Source: Hydractinia symbiolongicarpus (lineage: Eukaryota; Cnidaria; Hydrozoa; Anthoathecata; Hydractiniidae). Taken from it: a stretch of DNA of 64,000 nt. The position numbers and the translations under genes were made by a program. Positions 37,201-52,200 of the stretch are shown in pieces; positions within the stretch are counted from its first letter, which is position 1; each line of letters starts with the position of its first letter. Where the stretch lies: NCBI RefSeq assembly GCF_029227915.1, contig NC_079882.1, forward strand, positions 3,906,001 to 3,970,000, written 5' to 3'. A model generated the notes under the pieces. The model did not search any database and was not told the origin of the DNA. It saw only the letters and a list, made by a program, of their open reading frames with translations.

Positions 37201-40200
37201 AAATCCGTACGATATAGTCAGTATAAGGAAGTTTGACACGATCATCACCATACCAAACAAAAGCTGTACTTTGGTAACAGTCGTCATGCTCATATATAAA
37301 GGGAAAGTCACGCCTACCAACAACGTGGAGGAAAACATAGCAAAAGCTAAGTATTTGGCTTCGTTGTACTTCGATGGTAAGTTTCTTCCACGAAACGCTT
37401 GTACTCCACAAATAATCTGCAGAAGTAGAATATAAACCACTTGCAATAAAAGATGTTCTGTATCGTTGCATTTTTTGTAGATCTTATATTCTTCCACCCT
37501 TCTGTCGTCGATTACTTCAATCGGACTAAATGCGAACGAGCCGACAGCTAAACAGATTTGCATGAAAACAGCTGCAGCAATGATCAGCAGCTCTTTGCTT
37601 TTTCTTTGAAATACTTGCGCTTTTGTTTGAATGTACATCAGCTTAAATATCCCCAGTATGTGGGTAATCTTGACCAACGTTATTGACAAAATGATGACAA
37701 CCAACAAACATGACATGTACACACGCACAGAACATTTTAATTTTGAGTCATCGTGCAAAAACAGGAGAGGACATGCAAACAATAGCAGATGCGTTGACAA
37801 CTGCGTTAGTGATAATTCAAAGTTGGATGACCTCACAACTGGTGTATGCTTAAACTTTATAAAAGTGACAATGAACCATGCTGTTGTGCTCATCCCCAAT
37901 AATACAAACACGTACATCACATAAGCCTCTTTACTGTCATAATGGAGAGCTTCTACATTCAAGGCAACGCAACGATTTCTCTTCATGTTCGATACTTGTT
38001 CATCAGGACATTTTATGCATTCGCTTGCTCCAGTAGTACTTTTCATATAGTTTAATGGACATGCAACACAACTCCAACAACAAGATTTTGAACCATGGTA
38101 TATCGGATAAAAACCTGCCTCACAATCATCAGCACACTTCGAATGCACGGACTTCGAAAGCAAGTATAAAGTAGGATCGACATATGTGAAGTTAGCGTCG
38201 GAAGACCATATCGCTATGTTGACAAATCTCGCTTTGGATTTTTGCGATGCGACTGAATAGAGATAGAAAGAAGCCGAAGTTACGTCCCCATTTTTGTCAA
38301 ATCGGACAGTCTTGTTAAGCAAACTTTCAAATGTAATATTTTTTAAAAAGAATTCGTTAAAGTAACTGTGGTCAAAGATAGGTGTTGCATTGCATGGAGA
38401 AATCAACATATTGCACGCTTGAGTAGCATTTACATACTCCAAATAAGCATGCATATAAGCAGACACAGCATCTTGTATAAAACCAACTCGAGCTGTGTCG
38501 AAAAATTCTTTATAGTCTCCTAACTTTGCGCTGTCATTCGCACGTTGGTACTGAAAAAATGTTTTTAGCCATGGGTTTTTGACAACAGATATACTGAGGT
38601 TAAAGAAATATCTTTCAAATTCTTGATTCGATCCACTCACCGGACTTATAATAATAAAATTACCCAACTTTTTATTTTCTTCCTGTGCGAACCAAATGTT
38701 TCTTCCAGAAGCTTCGCTGATAATCCAAGTTTTATTTCGAATGCCCTTTTCTAGGGCATCTTGAAGAAAATGCTTTACTGGTGAGAAAGATCCCCAGAGA
38801 ATAATCACGTCGGCTAAAGTTTCTTTTTTTATTTTTTCCATGATTGGACTTGCTTCCTGAGCATAGTAAGGTACCCTAAAATACTCATCAACTGCCACAC
38901 AAATGTTCTTATGTTGAAATTCTTCATTTAAAGCGGACTTCCCCGTCCTTCCGTAAGAACTGTCAGTAGTAATAATAGACACATACGTCCATCGAAACTT
39001 AACAAATAATTCCCCAATCAATCTTGCTTGCAACGTGTCTGGAGGAACAGTTCGAAGGAAATTCGGATAAAGATTTTTATTGCTTAATACTGGACTAGTC
39101 GCCGCGTAACTGATCATTGGCATGTTCGTAAATGAAAGGATTTCATTAGCGTAAACTGACTTTGAAGACGTGGTTGGTCCAACTATACCTATAACATTTT
39201 GTATCGCAGCTTTACTTTGTAAACACTGGCAACCATCTAACTGAACAGTAGATTCGGATAAAATAATATCAACAACAGCATCAGTTACACCGTTCAACTT
39301 TCCTGGTCCGCATATATCGTAACATGTGTAATCAAAAACGTTTTTTGCGTGTATTTTCAAGTTAAATGTTTTCACACTGTATCGAAACACCTCGGACCAT
39401 AACAACGCATTCGAAGCAAATTCTTCTGCGGATGATTTTGTGATGGGAAATAAACCAATGAGTCGCATGGTCCCATCTGTAGTTCCAAATTTGTTGGCTC
39501 CAACGCAAGTCTCGACATCACAATGACAAATACCAAAAAGCAAAATGGTAAGTATAAGCGTAGTTGTGGATGAATATTTTACCATTTTAGATTCAACGAG
39601 TTTTATCACTCTCACCCACTTCAGGATTAATATTTCAAAAACATTATTACAAATTAATTTCAAGTTCTTTAAACGCGACGAAAATTAATATGTGAATGAA
39701 AATTATATATTTCTTTATTTCCTCTTGAATATTAAAAACACTTTTGGCTCATGCTACGTTATTACAGAAATTAGCAATACCACCACTATGACGGTGTCAT
39801 GGAGATACAATACAAAAAAATACAGCATTCATCGTTTATTACCTTCATCACAATAAGAAAAAAATCTTTAAGTGGGAAATATGCACGTATAAGCCCTTCG
39901 AAATAAAAAGTAATTACGCGATTACACGTTTATTTAATTTATTAATTTATTAGCTATCACTTCTTAACAACAAGCAGAAGTAATTACCAAGCCAGGAAGA
40001 AAAAAACAGGAGATATAATTTAAAAGGTAACGGGAACCAAAATGAAATCTGTTAGGATTCAATTATTACGAGCTTGATGTGAACAAAATTCGTTTTTAAA
40101 GACTAAATTTCTAATTTGGTATTATTATAGCAGGTTTTTTTATTCCTGAGATTTTTTTTTGCCATTTTAGGAGAGACGAATATCAATATAAATCACGTTT

Positions 40201-43200
40201 GTTGATAAGATCTAATTCTAGTACATTCTAAATAAATTCTTGGAATTTATAGGTAAAATTAGGAGATCTTTGATAAATCAAATCTACGGAGTGTTGATTA
40301 CCCTGACATTACTCTTTGTTTGTGCACAATATCAAAAATAACTTTAAAGTTTATTCATGAGGGTGGCTTACATCAAGTTACTGGCCATTATAAAAATATT
40401 TTAAAAGTTTAAGATGTTATAGAAACAGATTGAATAGATTCTTTTTCTTTTACATATGTACGATTGCTCTCTGTCGATAAGGCATTTCTTTTATGATCAC
40501 AAGGAAACTATGCAACCACTTACCCGAGAAATAAGTGGTCACACCTCCTAAGCAATAAAAGCAAACTCACCTTGATGTAAGCCACAAAGGGCATGAGTTT
40601 CTTCATGTATTTTTTCACACTATCGTCAGATTTTAATGCTGCCATAATTGCTTTATTTTCTGGAAAGGTTGAATTGTTTTCATCGTACATTTTGCGCAAT
40701 GTAACGAGAACATTCTTCTGCCATGGGGGGTACTCTTTAGCCACATATACCACACCCTGGGTAGGTTTCTTTGGTGGCTCAGTTGTATTCGCTTTCTAAA
40801 CAATAATTAGTAATTACTCTTATTGAAGATTTTATTTTGGTTTGTCTGTTTAGTGTTCATACTATTGTTGAAAGTTTATCATTTCCTGAACATGATAGTT
40901 TAGTAGACGAACTAAACTTTCCACAAATTAGTAATTAGTCATCTGCACATTCTTTACATATTAGCAGTATTAAGTTGTCATAGGATGGTCACAGCTTGAA
41001 ATGTTATATCTGTAAGTGATTTAAGTTAGGGCTTTAAAGTTGCTCGAAGATTTAGGATGTCTTCACCGTGAAGAAAACACCAGCAAAAGACACTCATATA
41101 TCGTTCATCGTCAGATACGAACTGACAGACACTTTACACGTGAGACAAGTAAACATTTCGGATTTCGTCTGAAGATAAACAGCCGGAGAAGTTTAAAAGT
41201 GCTTATTATCAATTTGTTTGGATAGCTAATGACATGACCGAAACATGTAAAAAAGTTGTTTTTATTTTTGATTATGCTTTCAAAAACAGAATCAAGTTTG
41301 TCCGAACGACAAGTCTGATAAAAACATAAATAATAATTAATTAACGATATTAACGATTTCAGTTTTAACATACCGTAAATAATGGATTAAGCGCCCGTGG
41401 CCAATATGCGCCTCAAGGTTAAGGAAAAAGTTGTAAATAAGAGCCCCTGCTCTAATAAGCCCCCCTCCTCCCCTCGAAAAAAGGGGGCGCTTATTCGGAT
41501 CGGCACAAAGATGAATTAATCCATTGTTTTCAAGAAAATCAGCCTTGCAAGGCAGGAAGGGAAATTGTAAAAAGTACGATGTGTAGATTCAAGGGAAGTG
41601 CAACAATTTGACTTCATCATCTATATTATAATACCCGTTAACGTCCGTCCGTCCGTCCGTCTGTCTGTCACGCAAAATGGTAGCTTAGCTGCGCAGGTCG
41701 CGAGACGCACGCAATGCGGTATAAAAAGGACGGGCGAACCCGTGGATTTTTCCACAGGCTATGGACTAGTATATTAAATTAAACCACCTAAAGGCCTAAA
41801 TACGCCCTTAATTTTAAATGAATGAGAGAAAAGGGACCAATTAAATATTTAAAATAACAGAGTAACTGCTAACACAAGAGTCTTTTTTTTCGAACCTTCA
41901 AGTCTTCATACTATAAGTGATTATTATCAACTAACCTTTTTTCCTTTTGATTGAGAGGCTATCATATTTTTCAATCGCAACCGAAAATCTCGAGCACAAT
42001 CCATCAGATATTGACTACTTGTTAGCAAATTGTAATCAATGTCACCTGCAATCGGCCATTTTGCCAACATAATACTTTCATTCTAAACACAAAAGTTTAG
42101 CCCCCTAAACATTTGATGAAAGTGATGTTCTGACAACCCATGTACCCAGTGAGAGTTTGATGCTAGCATAAAATCAGCAACACGGCCCAACATATGTGAC
42201 TTTCATGCACAACTGATGGCTAGCAAGCACCTTTGACAATGAACTTGATATATCCGTACAAGGGAAATCCGTGTCTTCAGTCAAAAACATTTACGAATCC
42301 TGAAAAATCTGGTGCAATAAAATAACGTTCACATTTGTTTTTAAAGAACTGCCCTTGGCAACAAAACTTCATTTATATACTATAAATATTTAAAACAAGC
42401 AATGTTTCTTGTGCTTGATTATATACACAAACGTTACACGTACCTTCCCAATCAGTTGCCAAATATGTTCGCAAATATGAGGGCATATTGGAGCAAGCAA
42501 TAAGGCTTGAATCTAAAATCATAAAAATATTGTTTCAAGTCAAACACCTAGACAAGTGCAACCCACTTCCTCTCATATAAAACAAAAAATTGACAAATAT
42601 ATAAATGCTTGAAGGCCACTATGCAATATTCACAAAGTTTCTCTTAGGCCTTCACATACAAATTTTTCCGGAGGTAAAAAGCTCCAAGAAAATAATTGTC
42701 TTGTAGTATCTTTCAATTCACATGCCTATAACAAATATTATCTATCTTAAATTCGATTGTCGACATTTCACGTCTAAATTTCACGTCTAAATTTCAAATT
42801 GAAATTTCACGTCGACATTTCACGTCGGCAATTCACGTCGGATTTTATGTCGACATTTCAAGTCAAAATTTCACGTTGAAATTTCACGTTGATATTTCAC
42901 ATCGACATTTACAAGAAACCCTAGCAAATATTTCTAAATTTTCTTTGTGACCATGGTTTTTTTTTACAAACGTGGATTGGACTCGATTTTTTGTTACAAA
43001 GAAATCTTAAACTTTTACTTCTTTCCTCCTACACACAGACGTGGTGTCATAATGTAATAGTTCGTTACCTCTATGTATTTGGACACCAAATCTACATGCA
43101 TGCCATCCAATGAAACATCTCTATACTTATCACGAGCTGCTTGGAACTCAAAGAAACCCGTCTTTAGCGCCTCTCGATACAGCATCTTGTCATAAGCCTC

Positions 43201-46200
43201 TTCAGTTTTTTTGATTAATACATTCATCTCACTTAAATGGAGAAAAAGACATGAATATTTTCGATTACCCTCCGTCTTTCAGTCTCACAACGTCAACTTG
43301 AAAGGAACTTACGACATAAAAACTTTATCATTGAAAGAGTTTGTTTCACCAGATCGTAGAGTACTCCTAGTTTCCTGCATCTCCTATGCACATAAACGTT
43401 GAGAGGTAAACATTTACGAGAATAACATAATACAATTATATAAAACGTTAAATCAAAATCATGCATACTTTCACCCATTCCACTAAGGTATACAACCTTA
43501 AAATTGCAGAGTCAGCTGTTTTTTCTACGAAGTTGGCATCATCAATAGTATCACCGGCATCAGCAAGTGCCAACCTCATACCTAAGGTGTTATTTATTTT
43601 GATTTTTAAAGCATCGTGTAGCAGTGAATTAAAATCAAAAAAAAAAGAAAGAAAAATAGAAACAATTTCTTTTACCATCTGCAGAAAACTTCTCTAACGC
43701 GTTCTTCAATGTCAAGAAATTTCCAGTTGACTTTGACATTTTTTCTGCATTTAACAGCAAATGTCCATTAGCTCTTACACTTTTTGGCCATTTATTTGGT
43801 TGGTTTGGCCACACTGCTACATGGTTGTACAAAAAGTAGGTCAGATGATTTGGTATCAAATCTTTCCCTGATGTTCTTAAATCCAAAGGATACCAATATT
43901 CAAATTCTTCCTTTAATTTACTAAACAAAAGAACAAAAGATTATTAAATTGCTATAATTTTAGTTGGTAGCGAGTAATCTTGGTAGCAAGCAAAGTGAAA
44001 ACAAAATCATAAAAAATTAAAATATTAACAGAGCAAGTATCACCTTAATACAGATTGATCAATGCTGGAATTTGTTGGAGGGTTTGCATCTTTAAAAAAG
44101 ATGTAATCCCACACTTCTTTGATCAGCTCTTCAGGTCTAATAGCAAATATAAAAACACATTACCACTTGTGGGGAAATTTTTTTGTTGTTGTAATGTAAA
44201 ATACTGTTTTTTCAACATTTATTTTCTGCACAAGTAAAAAGTTAAACATAAACCTTGTAGATTAAAACAAAATTTAGTAATCCAATTCTTCAAAGAATAA
44301 ATACTTGTGTGCAAACATTGAAACTTACTTAATGTTTCCAGAACCGGGTTGTGAACCATCTACATTGCCTTGTAAAATATGAGCAATTGTATAGTATGAC
44401 ATATAAATAGTCGAATCCGATAGAGATTCAATAAGATACTGCTCATCCCATGGTATCTTGCTTCCTATAAAGATGAGAGAGACATATACATTAGATTTTA
44501 CCATTTTTTATGTCATTGTAAATTCCAGTGTAATTCCAACATACATTATGAGGATCTGGGTAAACAACATACACAAATGCCTAAAAATGTCTGTATGTAG
44601 TTGATTGCATGTACAAAACATACAGTAAAAAAAAATATATATTTACGAAAGATCTTTTTGTTAGTGAAGGTCTTGAAAATATCCAATTTGGGAAAATTAT
44701 ATTTGCCAATCGAGGTTTAAAAGTGGATTTTGTGACATTTACTTCCACTGTTCAAGATTCAACGACCTATCAGAAAACCTTTTTAAGACTTTATAGTTTT
44801 TCTTCTACTTAGGATAGATCTTCACTACCTTTAAAAAAAATAAAAAAATATTGTGGAATAAATTTCGGCAAAATACTGCTTCAATGTTTATATTTATTAT
44901 TTTAACTTTATATGAATGGAGTTGAGCAAATCAAGCTTGTGTTAACTAGGACCAGAAGGTCTGTTTTTCTATCCCTTAAGAGTAAAAGATTTAAAAGTAA
45001 TTTACGTGAGCAAAAGCTGTAAACAATGTTTTTTTGGTTTTGTTTAAAATTAACCCGAGGTATAGAATGATGTTGGACTTACAATTTAGAGCTTAAAAAA
45101 ATTAGTCTTGAAATTTTTTAAAACACTTTTTTCGTTCTCAAAATAATCACATTTAAAGAATTTCTGATTTAGTTAACAAACTTCTTTAGCTTTAGAATAA
45201 AGTCCAACTTCATTTTATATCTGGGGTTCCTTTTCAAGATACACAAAACACCTAAGTCGTTATATTGCCATTTTTTTAATTTTTACATCATGGGAAAGTT
45301 TATAATTTATAGAATATTTATTTTAAGCAAAAAACATAAACTTTACCTCGAAGTTTTTTTCAATTTTCAATTTGCTTAAAAAGTTAAATCTTGATATCTC
45401 AATTTTTGCTTAATACAACTCTACGTTTTAGGCTATAAGGTACAAGCATTTATAAATATGGATATAAAACTAAAATATTATTGTTCTGGGCACTCTTAAA
45501 TGGTGTCTGTGTTTTTAAAAAACAAATGTAAAAAAGTACAACAGAAATATAAATTGGGAACTTGATCTTAAAAAGCAAAACTGTGACACTGTTTTAATAC
45601 TTACATGGAGTAGTTTTAAATAGTGTGATTTCTATGCGATAAGCTTCAAGTGCCTGTACGTCAACTCGGAAAGAGGTGTTCGATAATTTTTTACGTCTCC
45701 CCAGCTTAATAATTCATAACACAAATGACGCTATATTCGATAGGAAATTATCTTATTGAAGAATAACTACTTCGTTCAGCACTAACATATGATAAATATT
45801 CTATAATATTCTATAATATGATAATATGATAAATATTCACCTATAGGAAATTATCTGGCTTTCAGAAAATATATACTTTTATTTCGCAGTTTACGAAATA
45901 TACCAGTATTTCAAAATGGGTAACAGGTTTTTCATGTATTCTTAAATAAATAAGTATTACCTGGCCAATCACACTTACCTAGACCATATGAGCGAGAGCA
46001 AGCATGTTCTTGCAACCAATCAAGTGTAGCTGAAAAATTATGTCTGGTCTCATCAGCATATCTGAAAGCAGAATAGAATTATAGGATTAAATCCCTATAG
46101 TACATATGTAATTCATATAAAGTCTATACAATTAAAAATAATGAGCAATGCCTAAAAATACATTACAAAATAAGCGACAGGAAAAGATTTTTTTTTTGTG

Positions 46201-49200
46201 TAAGATATGAACAGATGCATTACTTACGTTTCAAGTTGACTTAATAATCCTTTTGTTTTGTTTTTCCAGTCTTCTTCGCCATAGTCTAAATACCTAATTA
46301 AAATATAAAGCAAAAAATAAATATTCTTTATCTGATATAAAATTTTATTTAGCATTTGACTGCAAGATACAGATAAAAATTTCTAATATACCAGAAAATA
46401 ATACATTTTTAAAATAAAAAAAAATAAGTGATGAAAAACAACATTCTTAATTCATCTTAATGCAAAAGCATTTCACTCAGCTTTTAAAGACGAAAACATT
46501 TTGAGAAATTTTGAGATCTTTGATGTTAAAGCAGACATGTCACAAAACCTAACATACCATTGATCACACAGTGCTACGATACATTCATCACCTGATCTTG
46601 AAACCACTTTTTTTTCTGGTTCCATATAAATTAATGCATTGCCCTAAACAAATACTTCAAATAGTTTTTCCTAACATTGTGATAGTGCTAAAAAATTGAA
46701 ATATTTTAGTAATTATTATTAGTAATTTTACTATAGCAAAAATATACAATTAAAAACATAATGAAAAATGAAAAGTGAAGATTTCACAGCAACATTAATA
46801 CCTCCTTAACCATTTTCGTTTGCACAATCTTCTTAACATCTTGAACTTTCTGGCCCTTAAACTCCTCAACAAGCATTACACCATCATAAAAACCTTTTTT
46901 GTATGTCAATTCTTTAGCATCAGCAAGCTGAGTCTTATCATTCTGGCTGTTTACTTTAAACATTTCACATGTTTTGATGGCAGCAAGATTACCAAGTTCG
47001 GGAACCTCTATAATAGGGATTGGTTCGTATGGCAAAACCATTTCATCTGCGATGCCATATTTTTTTCTGAATGGCTCTTTCTTCTTTAAATCTCGCAGCG
47101 CAGCAAAATCATCTGGAGCATCAGAAGGAACTGACGTAACCACACCAGTACCTAAGCAATGATCAGTATATTTAAAAAGAGTATAAAAATTAGATAAAAA
47201 AGGATTTATATTAAAAATAACACAATGATTTCAATGATTTTATTTTTAAAGATTTAAAGCATTCCAAAAATAACATAAAAATAAAGATTGTCGCATAAAT
47301 AAAATCATCAATTCTTCTGTTGTAAATTTTTAATTTTGTTACTAAAGATCTCATGAAAAGAGGGTCAAATTATCTATTTTATTAAAAAAAAAAAATTCAC
47401 TAGTGAAGTAAGATGTTTCTGCAATCATCAACTCTTTTTAACTGGACTATAAAAGAAACCAATGCTTTTTATTAAATGCCAGGCTTTTTGAGGAAAAGTG
47501 CTGACAGACTAAGGAGACATTGTATCACCACAGAACAATATGTTTATTAGTACATTGGAGAAAAATTAGCTTAAAAAAATTGGATGATGTCTAGTCTTTC
47601 AGTCGAAAATGACATCAATAGGATAGCTGAGGTCATCTTGGTTTTTTTATTTAATGGAAAATAACTTTTGTGTACAAGGGTAAAACTTTGAATAAAAATA
47701 CATGCCTTTGTCTTCCTTGATAGTCAACATTGGAAGTGTATAAATAACTCTGTGTTGAGTGAGTGGAGCATTTAGACTAATTCCCATTATATCTTGTCCA
47801 ACTAACTCTAATATAACATCAACTTTGTTGTCTTCTTTCGTTATACCCTGGTATGCCATATTCTTTGCAGCCCTTTTTGTACTGATAAGAATCTCATTTT
47901 CTGTTGAAGATGGAAACGCTATGTACTGTAATGATACAAAACATCATACAATTAACTCTCTTTTTTAAAAATAAATCTATCTTTAAACTCAACAGTTTGA
48001 CAAACTGAAACACTCTAATATCCAGATCAAATATATTTTTAACAAGTTTTATGTAGTTTTTTACCTAAAATACGAAGCACAGAGACACAGAGATTGACAC
48101 TTACAAAAACTGGCAAAGAAATTCAATTTCATGTTCAGATTTCTTATTTTTTTTCGGAGGGAGAAGATTAATACAATTCTGCATTAGCAAAAAGCCAGAT
48201 TTTAGACCAATGGAGATAAACATTGACACTTATCCTCAAATATTGATAACTCACATTGATATCAGGATGAATCCAACAATTTGTTTGTCCATACATTGTT
48301 TCAGGTCTTAATGTTGCTGCCACTAAGAAGATACTCTTGCCAGCCAGTGAACTAAAAAACAGAAATTGCAATTACAAGACAGTTGCATAGAGCCTTAATG
48401 CAAATGAAGTAATAAAGGTGCCCACCTCAATTTCTCTGGTAGTGGTTCAGCTACTTTCATTTTAATTAGTGTGTATTCTTGTGGTGCAACACCCTGTTAT
48501 AAAAATAATTAAGAAGGTAATAAACAACAATGCAATTATAACCTCAAAAAATTAAAATCAAAAAGAATTTTCTTCCATTGGTCAAATAGTCAATATTTAC
48601 CCTTTAATTTTAAAAAATGTTTCCATATTAGAAGAGCTAACGTAATGCTTTAAAGAAATTGATTTTAGTCTAACCTCGCCAGACAACCTATCGTGATCCA
48701 TGCATGGTTGACCATCAGCAGCAGAATAAATGGTATATCTAAAATATCAAATCACTCTAAATGCTTGATTGGGCGCCTTTAATCAAGAGGAGTAATCAAT
48801 CAAGAAAGGGTAAATGTTTGCATAAAGACATGCTAAGTGTTCTTTAAAAGAAATTGTTTAATAGGAAAGGTTTTTTGAGCCATACATCGTTTTTTTAATA
48901 TTCAAAAAGTGTCTCCTTTTGGCTTCAGTGATATACAGCCCCTGGGCACTTATTTGAGAAAGGCCCTTATAAAAAAGTCCATACCAATGATATCGCAAAA
49001 CGTCAAACAAATGGGTTTCACATTAACTTTATTTATAAATAACAAGAGCGTTCTTACCTTTTTCCAAATTTCACTTTACCAGCATCCTTTAGCTTAGTGA
49101 AATGCCACCTTGCAAAGGAATCATAGTAAGGGTTTGCATCTGTGGTTATGAATGAGCGTCTCCAGTCAACCTAGAAGTGCAGAAAGATTTGTCAATAACA

Positions 49201-52200
49201 ATTTAAAATATTATAATAAATGATAAACAATGCTAAAGTGAAAACGTTATTACATAGGACTCACCTTTAATCCCATGCCTTTAAGATCTTCCATTGCAAG
49301 AGGTGGAAAATATTCTAACCAATGATCTGTGGTTGCAAAACTAGAAATATACAATTGATATGTTATTCAAAGGCATAAACATAACTTTATGCTAAGGATG
49401 TCTGATGGCTGAAGTAGTATGTAATTTCTAAAAATATAATTTATCAATACACAAGAGTTTAGTCTATGGTGGAAAGACTAGGCCTGTAACTTTTCTCGCA
49501 AATTTTGGTGTTCCCACTTTCCACTGGGTAACTACTTCAATTTTACAAAAAAAGATAAAGAAAAACCTTTTAATATCATCATCAGGGATACCCAAAGCTT
49601 GCATAATTTGCCACTGATATGTTAATCCTCCTGTTTTAGCAGCCACTTTACTTTTCATCTGAAAAAAACCCAGAGAAGTTGTAACAATAATGGAAGAAAT
49701 GGAAAATAATTACAAGGTTCAGGCTCCATTTACCTGCATGTCATATTGAAGTTTTTGACTTAATTAGCTGTAAACAAATACACAATTATTGAAATAATCC
49801 CATAGATTTCTAAACTTACATTCGCTGTTTCCTTTGCTCCTGAATTCACTGGGAATTTTGGTGGACAGCCAAAGTCTGCCATTTCCCTTTTTAGTTTATC
49901 AGCACAAGCCTAAAACGAAGACACAACCATGTTACTTTAAGGGCTATATATAGAAATGTGTTAATTGAACAAGTAAAATGTATACCTTGATAGGCATCCC
50001 AGTGCAGTGAAAGCCAAAGGGGAAGAGACATCTTTTTCCTTTTAATCTTTCATAACCAACTGCAAACTACAATTAGAAAACTTGGCCATTATCTTTTGAA
50101 AAAATATAAATTTAATAAGTATAGATAGATTTACAGGCTTGTTGAGGAGAAGGAATCAATGAGATTAAAAAATGCATTTGACAATTAGCATAAAAATCTT
50201 TTTATACCTCACATTTTGATATCGTAAACGTATGACCAAGATGCAACTTTCCATTCATGTAAGGGTATGGAAATGAAACCATATACTTTTCACTGCTAAA
50301 AATTATAATCAAAGTACATTTTAAAATTAGAACTCTGCAATTTCTTCTAAATCACTTGTTATTGGTATCAAAAAGTTAAAGAATAAAAACACCAGCATGT
50401 ATATATGAACACAACAACTGTTGTTCTGTTGAAAACAAAATACACATAATAAATAAATTTAGTTTAGCCTATTTTTAAAATCAAAATGCCATACGTTGTG
50501 CCTTCATTAGCCTAAAATAAACGAAAACAATATATAACATTTATATAAACAACATGGCAGACAAACTAGAATAAGATACATGTAGACACTCACTTTAAGT
50601 GCATCAACTTCAAAGATGTTGTTGTCATACCATTGCTTTTGGACAGATTTCTCTATGTCTAGCAAAACATTTAGCTTGACATTACTCTTTCGCTCAAGTT
50701 CCTGAATTACAAAAGAAGCTAAATCAGAGTGCGTGGAAAGATAGCTTTACAAATGTTGTAGCATCCTGATTACTTTATAGAATCAAATTCACAATTTGCA
50801 CACAGAAATCCTGATTTGTTAACATTGTGATTTGAATACTTTTATTAATTGCTTCTTTTTATTTGTGATAGTGATGTTGACAGTTTTTATTTTTTAAGGT
50901 CTTATATTTTGCTTACGTCAACAGCAAAAATAATACATTCTTTTTGTAGCTTATGAAGCATAAAACCAAGAAGTCAAGTGAGGCAACTATGTAATATTAT
51001 TTGCTTCTGAAATTCTTGTCACAAGAAATTGTTACTAAAACCTTATTTAGGCCATCTATATTTAAATGTCTATTTGTCAAATGCCAAGCTTAAGATCTTG
51101 GCAGTGATATTTCTACATTTTACTTGGATAAATATACTTCTTGTTAAAACATAATCTCTTTTTGCAGTTTGTAAGCTGTAAGTTGGCAACAAGAAAAACA
51201 ATATTATATCAGGCCATTTCGTAAGTTTTTAGGCAGGCGTGCGGTAGATCACACGCCTCATACATTCTGCGCGTGCGATGCGCGTGCTATCAAAAAAATA
51301 AATTTACAAAAACATTTCCTTTACCCCTGTACACCGCACAGGGGCTGCTGTTTTAACGTAAGGAAAAAACAAAGTGCAAGTTCCAACAATGTACGGCAAG
51401 GAATTTCAACCCATATACGAAGAAGTCGTAAGCAGACTTGTTAATTAAACTTTGATATTACTTGTGGGGCAAACAGATATTTAAATTAAATTAAATTACG
51501 AAAAGTCAAACGGCCGCTAATAATAATATTTAATAAACCTTATGTTTGATGAATCAGAAAAATTGTTATCTAAAAGAATATTTCGTTATTAAAGAAGTTT
51601 TTTTTTTCTTATTAGTTATATTATCTTTTAGTTATTTCAACTTAAATAATGCTGAATTTCTTTTAAATTCTCTAAAAGGCGACCTTACAAAGATTAAAAT
51701 ATTGTTGCATTTTTTTATAAAATCAATTGAAATATTAGAAAAAATAAAAATAAATCAAAACAACCTTTTACTGTTAAAATCTCTCACCTGGTAAACAAAT
51801 CTGCGCGTGTGTGGGGGTGTGCGCGTGCGATCGCACGCCTCTCACGAAATGGCCTGTTATATGTGATGCTCTACGGGCCCGACCGACCCTAATTTTCACA
51901 AAAACAAAAAAATAATAATATCAAGCAAAAAAGTTTTAAGAAAAAAAAGGAAAAAAAAACAAATTCTCATCCCAACTCGTGAAAATATAATGAGCATAGA
52001 AGATAATCAATGATGTTATTTTTTGTTGGTTGAATGTCAACAAGGTGAATCAATAATGTTACTTTACTTGGACCACTGTTGTTAAGGCCACTGAAAGTTG
52101 ATTTTTTGTTCATGGTAATTTGTTGCGATAAAACTAAAATGCACAATGCACTAATTTTGTAATCATAAAAATAGTTACATGGTTAAACAGAAGTTTTTAA

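Noticed and set aside
43469-43581. Earlier LARS1 donor at AG|GTTGTA (43497)
   Set aside because: Reading through gives [11 protein letters not shown], which is conserved in animal LARS1, so the exon continues to 43469.
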